This document shows, in pieces, positions 15,760-23,541 of a DNA stretch of 64,000 nucleotides. The first letter of the stretch is position 1. Every line of letters begins with the position of its first letter. Made by a program: the position numbers and the translations under genes. The notes beneath the pieces were generated by a model. The model ran no database searches, had not been told where the DNA came from, and saw nothing but the letters and a program-made list of their open reading frames with translations. This DNA is from Salinilacustrithrix sp003476595 (GTDB lineage Bacteria; Actinomycetota; Acidimicrobiia; Acidimicrobiales; Salinilacustritrichaceae), in assembly GCA_963972525.1 (NCBI GenBank), contig CAXAUZ010000001.1, positions 434,001 through 498,000 on the forward strand. Reading direction: 5' to 3'.

Positions 15760-17549
15760 TGATGTGGATTACGACGTGGAGGCGCACGCCGATGCGACAC
15801 CAACGACGAACTGACCGCGGATTCGCGGTCGTCCTGCTGGCACTCGGGATGGTCGTCCTGCTCGGGGCCACGACCGTGGCGGTCGACCTCGGCAGCCGCT
15901 ACTCGCAAGCCGCCAAGATCCAGAGGTCTGCCGACGCAGCCGCTCTTGCGGCCGTGACCATGCTCCCGAGCGGCATGTCCGCGGCCATCGCCGAGGCACG
16001 GCAGGTCGCCGCCCGCAACGGCTTCGTCCACGGTCAGGACGGCGTGATCGTCGAGGTGACCCAGCCCACGGTCGGGGGGTTGCCCTCGACCGACAGCCTC
16101 CGGGTTCGGATCGAAGACGCCGCACTTCCCGTCTACTTCGGCTCCATGTTCGGCGGCACCGACCACGTCGCTCGCGTCGCGACCGCCGAGTACGTGAGCG
16201 CTGTCGCGCTCGGAAGCCCGCGGAACCACCTCGGCACCGGCGACCTCATGGGCAACTCGGGCGCTGGCGGTGACATGGCTCAGGTCGTCGATCGAACCCG
16301 GAGCCAGACCGCAGCACTGCGAGAGAACTTCTGGCTCGCTGTCAACGGGCCGTGCAGCTCCAAGGAGAACGGCGACCGGTACACCGCCAGGTCAGCTGGC
16401 AACTACAGCAACCACAGCAACCCTCGTTCCCTCAGCGGCGGCGTGAGCTTCCGATGCGAGGGCAGCCACGGTGACGGCCACGCGACCCAGGACAACGACG
16501 AGCAGCGGTGGTACGGCTACGTCTACGCCGTGACGGTTCCTCCGGGGTACGTCGCCGGCGAGATCGACATCGAGATCTACGACCCCGCCGTCTGCAACGG
16601 CTCTCGGTCTGGCGACTCATCGAACGGCGCCATGTCGACCACGTACACGGTCCGTACCGGATCGCTGGACCCGCTCGCAGGTACGGTCCTCGACCGGCAC
16701 GGATGGCCGACCGGGGCCACCCACACCGAATCCTTCGACCCCCGCACGTGGGGATGCGACTCCTGGCACACGTTGACCTCGGTCCGTCCCCCGGTCGAGG
16801 GCGCGACCTACTACGTGCAGGTGTCCGTCGGCGAGGACAGCTACAACGGCCCTCGCACGAACGGCTTCGCCCTCCGGGCAGACGTCGATTCGAAGCGCCG
16901 GAACGGCCGGTTCTGGGCCTGCTCGTCGGACGAGAGCGAGACGAGCCTCTATGCGAGCGACTGCCCTCAGGTCTACGCGGTGGGCGACATGGGTGTCTAC
17001 GCATCGCTGACCGGTACGCAAGCCGAGTTCTTCGTGTCGGAGATCGGGCCGGAGCACAACGGCAAGACGCTCGAGATCACCTTGTTCGACCCAGGTGAGG
17101 GCGCCGAGGCGCTGCGCATCAAGGACCCGAGCGGTGACTACGTGACCTTCGACTGGGACGTCGACTGCAGCGGTGGCGTCGCCCCACCGACCGGCGGCTG
17201 CAGCGGCAGCAGCGTGGACCGGCTCGATCTGATCGGCAACACCTACCGCGACGTCAACTCCGGCTACCGCTGCTCGGGCGGGCGGGACGTCGACCTCGAC
17301 GGCAACGGCTCGGCTGACGATTGTGCGTGGAACCCCCAGCCCGGTCCCCATCGCTTGTCGCGCTGGAAGTACAACGAGCGGTCGCTGACGCTGTCGATCG
17401 ATCTCCCCGAAGACATCGCCAGCGAGTACGGCGGCGCGACGTGGTGGAAGGTGGAGTACACGACGAACACCGCCCCCACCGACCGGACCACCTGGTCCGT
17501 CCGTGTGCAGGGCGATCCGGTCCGCCTCATCCCGAACACACCGGTGTGA
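15759..17549 (+). CDS. TadG-like pilus-associated protein (plus-strand copy)
   Basis: A 596-aa TadG-like protein: GFAVVLLALGMVVLLGATTV (residues 21-40) followed by AVDLGSRYSQAAKIQRSADA (41-60), the standard TadG N-terminus. The large extracellular part has two related modules that both contain the pattern (I/L)(D/E)I..(Y/F)DP. It ends with TTWSVRVQGDPVRLI plus six residues, the same C-terminal signature as the minus-strand TadG. Three starts are possible (15759, 15762, 15792); the first overlaps the previous stop by one base. The gene ends 12 bp from the stop of the truncated truB copy, tail to tail with it. Confidence 0.8.
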   Translation: MMWITTWRRTPMRHQRRTDRGFAVVLLALGMVVLLGATTVAVDLGSRYSQAAKIQRSADAAALAAVTMLPSGMSAAIAEARQVAARNGFVHGQDGVIVEVTQPTVGGLPSTDSLRVRIEDAALPVYFGSMFGGTDHVARVATAEYVSAVALGSPRNHLGTGDLMGNSGAGGDMAQVVDRTRSQTAALRENFWLAVNGPCSSKENGDRYTARSAGNYSNHSNPRSLSGGVSFRCEGSHGDGHATQDNDEQRWYGYVYAVTVPPGYVAGEIDIEIYDPAVCNGSRSGDSSNGAMSTTYTVRTGSLDPLAGTVLDRHGWPTGATHTESFDPRTWGCDSWHTLTSVRPPVEGATYYVQVSVGEDSYNGPRTNGFALRADVDSKRRNGRFWACSSDESETSLYASDCPQVYAVGDMGVYASLTGTQAEFFVSEIGPEHNGKTLEITLFDPGEGAEALRIKDPSGDYVTFDWDVDCSGGVAPPTGGCSGSSVDRLDLIGNTYRDVNSGYRCSGGRDVDLDGNGSADDCAWNPQPGPHRLSRWKYNERSLTLSIDLPEDIASEYGGATWWKVEYTTNTAPTDRTTWSVRVQGDPVRLIPNTPV

Positions 17550-17561
17550 CAGCCAGCGGGC

Positions 17562-17956
17562 TCAGGCCAGCACGACCTCGGGTTTGACCGTTCCCTCCCG
17601 GTGCGGGCCGTACACCGCGAGGAGCACGCCGTCCTGTGACTCGACCGCCCAGGGGCCGTCGTGACCCTCGGGGATGCCGAGGCGGGAGCGCTCGAGCGGC
17701 TTGCCGTGGCCGACGTCGACGGCGGTGGGGACGTCGACCACCACGGTGGGCAGGTCCCGCAGCGCCTCGGCCGGGGTGAGGACGTGCTGCTCGGGGTCGA
17801 TCTCGTCGATGCGGTGGGCGTCGGCGACGTCGAAGGAGCCGGCGCTGGTGCGCCGCAGGTTGCGCAGGTGGGCCCCGCCACCGAGGGCGGTGCCGAGGTC
17901 GGCGGCCAGGGTGCGGATGTAGGTGCCCGAGGAGCAGGTGACCTCGATCGGGTAGA
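17562..17956 (-). pseudogene. truB: truncated 3' fragment of truB
   Basis: This 395-bp stretch equals the 3' end of the intact truB at 19813-20207, with the same length, no indels and the same stop codon. The differences I counted are few, lie near the two ends of the repeat, and are silent; more than 250 bp in the middle look identical. It encodes only the last ~131 residues of TruB, without the catalytic Asp. Upstream of 17956 the sequence changes abruptly to unrelated DNA. It reads as a displaced gene end left by an integration or recombination event at truB. Confidence 0.92.
17562..17956. repeat. direct repeat, left copy (truB 3' end)
   Basis: Left copy of a 395-bp direct repeat, with its partner at 19813-20207. 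Together the copies bracket hipBA and a tadG-like remnant (about 1.86 kb between repeats). Both copies are in the same orientation, so homologous recombination between them could excise the module and leave one intact truB. Confidence 0.92.
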
Positions 17957-18054
17957 TCGGCGTTCGCCCATTCCTGGGCGACGTCGAGCGCGGATGCGTC
18001 AGCGGCCGTCGTCAGCTGCATCCGGTTCTGGCACTGGTTGCCGATGTCGACGAT
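17957..18054 (-). pseudogene. remnant of a third TadG-like gene
   Basis: Read on the minus strand this stretch encodes VDIGNQCQNRMQLTTAADAS followed by ALDVAQEWANAD. That matches the segment just after the membrane helix of TadG proteins (compare VDLGSRYSQAAKIQRSADAA in the plus-strand TadG). There is no hydrophobic helix before it, and it runs directly, out of frame, into the truB fragment at 17956. It is therefore a recombination scar from a TadG-like gene rather than a working gene. The match is about 33 residues long, so the call is moderate. Confidence 0.5.
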
Positions 18055-18167
18055 GCCACGGTGGATCCGCAAGCATCGGTCTCTGAGAAGGTGCCGCCCG
18101 GACACCGGACGCCCGGACCCCATAGACCGGTACTATTTTGCCGAACATCCATCGAATCTGGCCGTAA

Positions 18168-18185
18168 CCGGTATGATGCTACCGG
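18168..18185 (+). promoter_or_regulatory. hipBA promoter with inverted-repeat operator
   Basis: A perfect inverted repeat CCGGTA-N6-TACCGG overlaps a near-consensus -10 box TATGAT (18172-18177) and lies just before the GGAGG ribosome binding site (18184-18188) and GTG start (18197) of hipB. A third half-site CCGGTA lies at 18127-18132. HipB-type antitoxins repress their own operon by binding inverted repeats at the promoter, so this is the likely operator (inference). No good -35 is visible. Confidence 0.55.
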
Positions 18186-18196
18186 AGGTGTTGGTT

Positions 18197-18499
18197 GTGT
18201 GGTTGACCGTCGAGGAACTCGAAGGACGTGTCGGCGCACAGGTGCGCGCCCGTCGCCTGCGGGCCAACCGGACGGTCGAGGATGTCGCCGCGGAGGCGGG
18301 GGTCGCCGCGAAGACGGTGCAGAACCTCGAACATGGACGCGGCTCGACAGTCTCGACGCTCATCAAGGTCCTGCGTGCCCTGGACGCGGAGTCCTGGCTC
18401 GAGACGCTGGCCCCCGAAGAGCCCGTGTCGCCCATCGCCGTGCTCGAGGCATCTCGACGGCGCACGGAACGCCAACGGGCAAGACGCTCCGATGGCTGA
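18197..18499 (+). CDS. hipB: HipB-like antitoxin / helix-turn-helix repressor
   Basis: A 100-aa protein with an Xre-type helix-turn-helix: VGAQVRARRLRANRTVEDVA, then AEAGVAAKTVQNLEHGRGST, about residues 12-52. This is the fold of HipB, the DNA-binding antitoxin that neutralises HipA and represses the operon. The open frame extends upstream to 18038, but the GTG at 18197 has GGAGG 8 nt before it and gives a family-like N-terminus. It overlaps hipA by 8 bp. It lies inside the truB-repeat-flanked module. Confidence 0.82.
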   Translation: MWLTVEELEGRVGAQVRARRLRANRTVEDVAAEAGVAAKTVQNLEHGRGSTVSTLIKVLRALDAESWLETLAPEEPVSPIAVLEASRRRTERQRARRSDG

Positions 18500-19784
18500 C
18501 CCGTTCGTACAGCTCCCAGCCGTCGAGGTCCGCTACCACGACCGGTCCGTCGGTGCGGTCGCCATCGACCCCTCCCGCGGAGTCCCGGTGTTCGAGTACT
18601 TCCCGGACTGGATCGACGCAGGCGAGGAGCTCTCCCCGATCACCCTGCCCCGCTCGCCGGGCCCCCGGTTGTTCCCCGAGCTGGCGAACACATCGTTCCG
18701 CGGCGCTCCTGGTCTCGTCGCGGACAGCCTCCCAGGCACGTTCGCTGATCTGTTGACCAACGCGTGGCTTGCCCGCCACGGCATCCAACCCGGCCAGGTG
18801 TCCGTCGTCGACCGGCTCGGCTACGTCGGCGCACGAGGCGTCGGGGCCTTGACGTTCCACCCGTCGGTCCGCGACGACCTTGCCTCGACGGCATCGGTCG
18901 TCGACCTGTCCGAGGCAGTGGACACCGCCCGCAGCGCCATCGGAGGGACGTTGCGGGCCGACGAAGCCGGCTCGACCCTCGAGCATCTGCTGGACACGTC
19001 CGGTTCCGCGGGCGGCGCCCGGGCCAAGGCCGCCGTGGCGATGGGACCGGAAGGCGAGGTCCGATCCGGACAGCACGACGCCCCGGACGGCTTCACGCAC
19101 TGGCTGTTGAAGTTCGACGTGTCCCCGGGCCAGCAACCCGAAAAGACGACTGGGTACGGCCAACTCGAGTACGCCTACCATCTGATGGCTGTCGACGCCG
19201 GGTTGGAGATGACCGAATGCCGGCTGCTCGAAGTCGGCGGTCTCGTCCACTTCCTCACCCGCCGGTTCGACCGACCGAGCCCGACCGCGAAGTTGCACGT
19301 CCAGTCGCTCGCTGCGCTCGCGCACCTTCCACCCGAACATCCCGGCGCGCACAGCTACGAGCAGTTCTTGCAGACCTGCGGTCGGCTCGGACTGGGCGTG
19401 GAGGACCGGTGCCGCGCCTTCCGACAGGTCGTGTTCAACATCGCCGCGGCCGTGCGGGACGACCACACGAAGAACTTCGCGTTCGTCTACGAGGACGACC
19501 GATGGCGTCTCGCCCCAGCGTTCGACCTGAGCTTCGCGTTCCTCGACGGCGGCGGTTGGCTCACGCACCACCAGCTGACGATCGCCGGGTCCGTCCACGG
19601 CGCCGACCGGCCCACGCTGGTCGACCTGGCCGAACGTGCGAAGGTTCCGGACGCCGACGCCGTCATCGACGACGTCACCGCAGCCGTCGGACGCTGGTAC
19701 GAACATGCAGCAGTCGCCGGTGTGCTTCCCGACCACGCCGGTGTCGTCGCCGGCGAGCTCGGTCGCACCGCGCTCGCCCCCTGA
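18492..19784 (+). CDS. hipA: HipA-family Ser/Thr kinase toxin
   Basis: A 430-aa HipA-fold kinase. Visible are the N-terminal HipA domain (residues ~10-120), a Gly-rich ATP loop SAGGARAKA (172-180), and the catalytic loop VRDDHTKNFAF (321-331), where Asp323 aligns with the catalytic Asp of E. coli HipA. The metal-binding FDLS with Asp345 follows. All key residues appear intact, so the toxin is probably active. HipA kinases stop growth by phosphorylating a translation factor such as GltX; the target here is unknown. The ATG at 18492 overlaps hipB. The gene ends 28 bp before the intact truB stop, tail to tail. Confidence 0.88.
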   Translation: MADPFVQLPAVEVRYHDRSVGAVAIDPSRGVPVFEYFPDWIDAGEELSPITLPRSPGPRLFPELANTSFRGAPGLVADSLPGTFADLLTNAWLARHGIQPGQVSVVDRLGYVGARGVGALTFHPSVRDDLASTASVVDLSEAVDTARSAIGGTLRADEAGSTLEHLLDTSGSAGGARAKAAVAMGPEGEVRSGQHDAPDGFTHWLLKFDVSPGQQPEKTTGYGQLEYAYHLMAVDAGLEMTECRLLEVGGLVHFLTRRFDRPSPTAKLHVQSLAALAHLPPEHPGAHSYEQFLQTCGRLGLGVEDRCRAFRQVVFNIAAAVRDDHTKNFAFVYEDDRWRLAPAFDLSFAFLDGGGWLTHHQLTIAGSVHGADRPTLVDLAERAKVPDADAVIDDVTAAVGRWYEHAAVAGVLPDHAGVVAGELGRTALAP

Positions 19785-19812
19785 ACCTCGCGGCAGGTGC
19801 CGCGCCGTCAGG

Positions 19813-20207
19813 TCAGGCCAGCACGACTTCGGGCTTGACCGTTCCCTCCCGGTGCGGGCCGTACACCGCGAGGAGTACGCCGTCCTGTGACTCGACCGCC
19901 CAGGGGCCGTCGTGACCCTCGGGGATGCCGAGGCGGGAGCGCTCGAGCGGCTTGCCGTGGCCGACGTCGACGGCGGTGGGGACGTCGACCACCACGGTGG
20001 GCAGGTCCCGCAGCGCCTCGGCCGGGGTGAGGACGTGCTGCTCGGGGTCGATCTCGTCGATGCGGTGGGCGTCGGCGACGTCGAAGGAGCCGGCGCTGGT
20101 GCGCCGCAGGTTGCGCAGGTGGGCGCCACCACCGAGGGCGGTACCGAGGTCGGCAGCAAGGGTCCGGATGTAGGTGCCCGAGGAACAGGTGACCTCGATC
20201 GGGTAGA
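19813..20207. repeat. direct repeat, right copy (inside intact truB)
   Basis: Right copy of the 395-bp direct repeat shared with 17562-17956. It is the functional 3' end of truB. After 20207 the two copies diverge completely: this one continues as truB coding sequence and the other as the tadG-like remnant. That fixes the crossover point. Confidence 0.92.
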
Positions 20208-20706
20208 CGCCCGGGTCCACCGGTTCGCCGACGCTGAATGCGTGGATGGTGATCGGGCGGGCCTCACGCTCGACCTCCTTGCCCTCCCGGGCCAGCTCGT
20301 GGAGGCGCTTGCCGTCGATCTTGATGGCCGAGACCATCGGCGGCACCTGGAGGATCTCGCCGGTGAGGTCCTCCGCAGCGGCACGAACATCGGCCGGGGT
20401 CACGCCGGCCATGTCGTGGGTGGCGGTGACCTGCCCGGTGTCGTCGAGCGTGTCGGTCTCGGAGCCGAGCACGACCTCGCCGACGTAGGTCTTGGGCAGG
20501 GCGGTGAGGAAGCGCAGCAGGCGGGTCATGTTGCCGACGCCGAGCAGGAGCAGGCCGGTGGCGGGCGGGTCGAGCGTGCCGGCGTGGCCGACCTTGCGCG
20601 TGCCGAGCACGCCGCGCGACTTGGCCACCACGTCGTGGCTGGTCCAGCCGACCTCCTTGTCCACCAGCACCAGGCCGTTGTAGGGGCTCGGCTTCTTGCG
20701 GCTCAC
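19813..20706 (-). CDS. truB: tRNA pseudouridine(55) synthase
   Basis: A 297-aa TruB, which makes pseudouridine 55 in the T-loop of tRNAs. It has the N-terminal NGLVLVDKEVGWTSHDVV, the catalytic HAGTLDPPATGLLL (Asp46), and downstream PPMVSAIKIDGKRLHELARE and SSGTYIRTLAADLG. The GTG start overlaps the nrnA stop as GTGA, so translation is coupled to nrnA. Its last 395 bp are duplicated at 17562-17956, so the present 3' end may have come in with the hipBA module. In the usual order ribF would follow directly. Confidence 0.96.
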   Translation of the reverse strand: MSRKKPSPYNGLVLVDKEVGWTSHDVVAKSRGVLGTRKVGHAGTLDPPATGLLLLGVGNMTRLLRFLTALPKTYVGEVVLGSETDTLDDTGQVTATHDMAGVTPADVRAAAEDLTGEILQVPPMVSAIKIDGKRLHELAREGKEVEREARPITIHAFSVGEPVDPGVYPIEVTCSSGTYIRTLAADLGTALGGGAHLRNLRRTSAGSFDVADAHRIDEIDPEQHVLTPAEALRDLPTVVVDVPTAVDVGHGKPLERSRLGIPEGHDGPWAVESQDGVLLAVYGPHREGTVKPEVVLA

Positions 20707-21677
20707 GCCGGCACCGTCCGCTCGGGCAGCAGGGCTCGGATCGCTTCGATGACCTCGAGGATCGGGCGGTCGGACGGGAAGCCGGCCATGAACGCGTGGC
20801 CGCCACCGCCGAAGTGGGCGGCGAGCTCGGCGACGTCGGTGGACCCGGTGGAGCGCAGCGAGACCCGCAGCCCCTCCCCCGGCGACTCCCGCAGCACGCA
20901 GGCGACATCGGCCTCCTGGCAGGCGCGGACGTGGTCGATGAAGCCCTCGGTCTCGTCGAAGCTGACGTCGAAGTCCTCGAGGTCCTGCTGGGTGAGCCAC
21001 GCCACCACGAAGCCGTGGTCGGTGTCGAGCTCGGTGCGGGCCAGCGCCATCGACAGCAGCTGCACGTACTGGAAGCGGTGCTTCTCGAACAGCTCCCGGG
21101 TGATCCGGGCGATGGGCAGGTCGTACTCGGCCAGCTCCTCGGCCAGGTGGAAGACCTCGGGCGTGGTGTTCGGGTAGCGGAACCGGCCGGTGTCGGTGAC
21201 CAACCCCACGTAGAGGTTCAGGGCGACGTCACGGGTCAGCGACCACCCGAGCGCGTCGGCCAGCTGGCGCACGAGCACGGCGGTGGCGGCGACCGACTCG
21301 TCGACCAGGTTGTGGGTGCCGAAGCGCTGGTTGTCGGGGTGGTGGTCGAGCACGACGACCTGGGCGGCGCGCTCGGCGGCCGGAGCCAGATCCCCCAGGC
21401 GCTCGACGCGACCGAGGTCGAAGGTGATGAGCACCTCGGGGTCGGTCGGGAACTCCGACGGCGGGATGCAGCGGTCGAGGCCGGGCAGGAACTCGTAGTG
21501 GGGCGCCACGACCCACGGGCTGGGCCACGACGCCTCCGACGCCTTGCCGTTGGCCTCGCACAGAAGCTGCATGGCCAGCATCGATCCGAGGGCGTCGCCG
21601 TCGGGGTGGTGGTGGCAGGCGAGCGCCAGGGCGTCGGCGCCCCGCACCACCTCGGCCACCTCGGCGACGGTGCTCAC
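20703..21677 (-). CDS. nrnA: DHH/DHHA1 phosphoesterase, NrnA-like oligoribonuclease
   Basis: A 324-aa DHH-family phosphoesterase. Motif I is HHHPDGDALGS (residues ~22-32), an aspartate lies in ITFDLG, and the DHH motif is in VVLDHHPDN. The DHHA1 signature GGGGHAFMAG lies near the C-terminus. Members degrade short RNA oligomers and, in some species, pAp or cyclic dinucleotide products. The gene sits between rbfA (4-bp gap) and truB (4-bp overlap), its usual actinobacterial place. The GTG at 21677 was chosen over upstream starts that would run through rbfA. Confidence 0.92.
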   Translation of the reverse strand: MSTVAEVAEVVRGADALALACHHHPDGDALGSMLAMQLLCEANGKASEASWPSPWVVAPHYEFLPGLDRCIPPSEFPTDPEVLITFDLGRVERLGDLAPAAERAAQVVVLDHHPDNQRFGTHNLVDESVAATAVLVRQLADALGWSLTRDVALNLYVGLVTDTGRFRYPNTTPEVFHLAEELAEYDLPIARITRELFEKHRFQYVQLLSMALARTELDTDHGFVVAWLTQQDLEDFDVSFDETEGFIDHVRACQEADVACVLRESPGEGLRVSLRSTGSTDVAELAAHFGGGGHAFMAGFPSDRPILEVIEAIRALLPERTVPA

Positions 21678-21681
21678 CGGA

Positions 21682-22125
21682 TCAGGCGTCGTCGTCCGCC
21701 GGGGCGGTGTCGGTGTCGGCGTCGGTGGTGTCCTCGCCGTCCGCCTCGGTCGGCGCCTCGTCCTCGGGGATGTCGAGGTCGCGGAGGATCTCCTCGATGC
21801 GGTTGGCGCCCCGTGCGACCTCATCCGCGTGGAACGACAGGATCGGCGTGCGCCGCATGTGGGTCTGTCGGTTCACCGCCTGCTGGAGGCGTGGCCGGTG
21901 CTCCTCGAGCACCTCGAGCACGACCTCGTCGGAGGCCTCGAGGTTCGACCAGTGGATCTTGGCGTGCTCGATGCCGGGGTCGACCTCGACCGCGGTGATG
22001 GTGAGGAAGCCGAGCCGCTCGTCGTCGATGCGCTCGAGCTCCTCGGCCACGATCTCGCGCACCAGCTCGTTGAGGCGGGCCGTGCGCGGGTACCGGCGGG
22101 AGCTGGACTGACGTCGGCGGGCCAT
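21682..22125 (-). CDS. rbfA: ribosome-binding factor A
   Basis: A 147-aa RbfA, a late 30S maturation factor that binds 16S rRNA near helix 1. Typical segments are RLNELVREIVAEELERIDDE and LGFLTITAVEVDPGIEHAKI, then HMRRTPILSFHAD with the RRTPxLxF motif. The C-terminal ~30 residues are strongly acidic and likely disordered. The ATG giving MARRRQSSSRR was preferred to the GTG at 22161. Upstream the infB operon is cut off by a plus-strand cassette, so rbfA must have its own promoter, but I could not find a convincing one in the 80 bp before the oppositely oriented HNH gene. Confidence 0.92.
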   Translation of the reverse strand: MARRRQSSSRRYPRTARLNELVREIVAEELERIDDERLGFLTITAVEVDPGIEHAKIHWSNLEASDEVVLEVLEEHRPRLQQAVNRQTHMRRTPILSFHADEVARGANRIEEILRDLDIPEDEAPTEADGEDTTDADTDTAPADDDA

Positions 22126-22192
22126 GGGGCCGAGCCTGCCACACGATCTGTCCGGTTCCACCGGGCCACGCGTTCTTGTCAGTGGGTGTCCG

Positions 22193-22198
22193 TATCGT
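22193..22198 (+). promoter_or_regulatory. putative leaderless promoter of the HNH gene
   Basis: TATCGT (TANNNT -10 pattern) ends exactly 7 nt before the ATG at 22206, consistent with a leaderless transcript. TTGTCA lies upstream, but with only an 11-bp spacer, so a -35 is not assigned. Confidence 0.45.
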
Positions 22199-22205
22199 TC
22201 CTTTC

Positions 22206-23516
22206 ATGGTGATGAGCGAGGCGCCGGAGGTGCAGGCAGCACTCGAGGAGATCGAGTCCACCGCGGCCGAGCTGTGCGGGCAGCGCAACGCCATCACCGC
22301 GCAGCTGGTGGAGCTGGTCGTCCGGCTCGACACCGACGACCTGTGGCAGTCCACGGGCGCCCGCTCGCTGGAGCACTGGGTGGCGTGGAAGTGCGGCATG
22401 TCGAACCAGCACGCCAAGGACCTGGTCGCCACGGCCCAGCGCGCCGCGGCGCTGCCCGAGACCATGGCCGGCATGGCCGAGGGCGTGATCTCCGAGGACC
22501 AGGTCGCGGTCATCGCCCGCAAGGCGCCCGACGGCATGGACCACCACTTCGCAGATCTGGCCCGCAGCGCATCGGTGTCGCAGCTGCGCACGGCGCTGCG
22601 CATCGCCCGGCAAGCGCAGCCGCCGGTGCCCGACCCGACGCCGGCACCTGATCCTGAGCCGTCCACTGAGGACGAGACCTCGACCCCCGCTCCCCCGGTG
22701 GACCCCGAGGGCGAGCGCCAGGTGTCGGCCTGGTTCGACGAGTTCGGCACCTGGAACGCCCGGGTGCAGCTCCCGGCCGAGGAGGGCGCCTACGCCGACC
22801 AGGCCCTGCGGGCCCACAAGGACGCGCTGGTCCAGGAGTGGAAGGACGCCCGCAAGGCGGCGAAGGCCGCCGGAATCGAGGAGATCAGCCCGCCTCCGTT
22901 CCCCACGCTGGCCGACGCCTACTTGCGCCTGTGCGAGCGCGGGCTCGACGTGGCCGCTCGGGAGCGACCCCACTGCGACCGCACCACGGTCATCCTCCAC
23001 CTCGACGTGGAGTCCCGGGCGGCCGATCTGCACCTCGGGCCGGCGCTCACCGAGGCCGAACGCCGCTACCTGTGCTGCGACGCCACCTTCGAGACATGGT
23101 TCGAGCGCGACGGCGAGGTCATCGGCGCCGCACGGGTCACCCGCAAGATCCCCCGCCGGCTGCGGCGGGCCCTCGAACGGCGCGACCGCTGCTGCCGGGT
23201 GCCCGGATGCGGTGCCACCGTCGGCCTCCACGCCCACCACCTCATCCACTGGGAGGACGGCGGCCCGACCGAGCTGTGGAACTTGGCGCTGATCTGCCCG
23301 TTCCACCACCGCCTCCACCACCGCGGCATCATCACGATCCGCGGTCCCGCCGCCGAGCTCACGGTGATCGACCGGCGGGACCGGTTGCTGTCCGGCGGCA
23401 GCCTCGCTCGACCACCGAGCGGGCCGTTCCCCGAGGCTCCGCCCTACCGGCACGTCGACGGCGAGCGAGCGCAGTGGAAGTGGTACGACCCGCCCAAGGT
23501 GCGGACGCCGAACTGA
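22206..23516 (+). CDS. HNH endonuclease domain protein with DUF222 (13E12 type)
   Basis: A 436-aa protein of the DUF222-HNH family, abundant and often multicopy in actinobacteria. The N-terminal helical DUF222 covers roughly residues 10-260 and is interrupted by a Pro/Glu-rich linker near 140-175. The HNH domain near the C-terminus shows CRVPGCGATVGLHAHHLIHW followed by GGPTELWNLALICPFHHRLH, with zinc-ligand and catalytic histidines intact. The biological role is not established; such genes behave like mobile or phage-linked elements. It lies on the strand opposite to the housekeeping operon it interrupts. The ATG at 22206 is supported by the -10 box 7 nt upstream; ATG at 22212 is an alternative. 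Confidence 0.85.
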   Translation: MVMSEAPEVQAALEEIESTAAELCGQRNAITAQLVELVVRLDTDDLWQSTGARSLEHWVAWKCGMSNQHAKDLVATAQRAAALPETMAGMAEGVISEDQVAVIARKAPDGMDHHFADLARSASVSQLRTALRIARQAQPPVPDPTPAPDPEPSTEDETSTPAPPVDPEGERQVSAWFDEFGTWNARVQLPAEEGAYADQALRAHKDALVQEWKDARKAAKAAGIEEISPPPFPTLADAYLRLCERGLDVAARERPHCDRTTVILHLDVESRAADLHLGPALTEAERRYLCCDATFETWFERDGEVIGAARVTRKIPRRLRRALERRDRCCRVPGCGATVGLHAHHLIHWEDGGPTELWNLALICPFHHRLHHRGIITIRGPAAELTVIDRRDRLLSGGSLARPPSGPFPEAPPYRHVDGERAQWKWYDPPKVRTPN

Positions 23517-23541
23517 TGGTCACCATGCGCATCACGCGTAA

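Noticed and set aside
17264..17971. Minus-strand open frame of 235 codons across the end of the plus-strand TadG and the truB fragment
   Set aside because: Wrong frame for TruB and antisense to TadG; no coherent protein.
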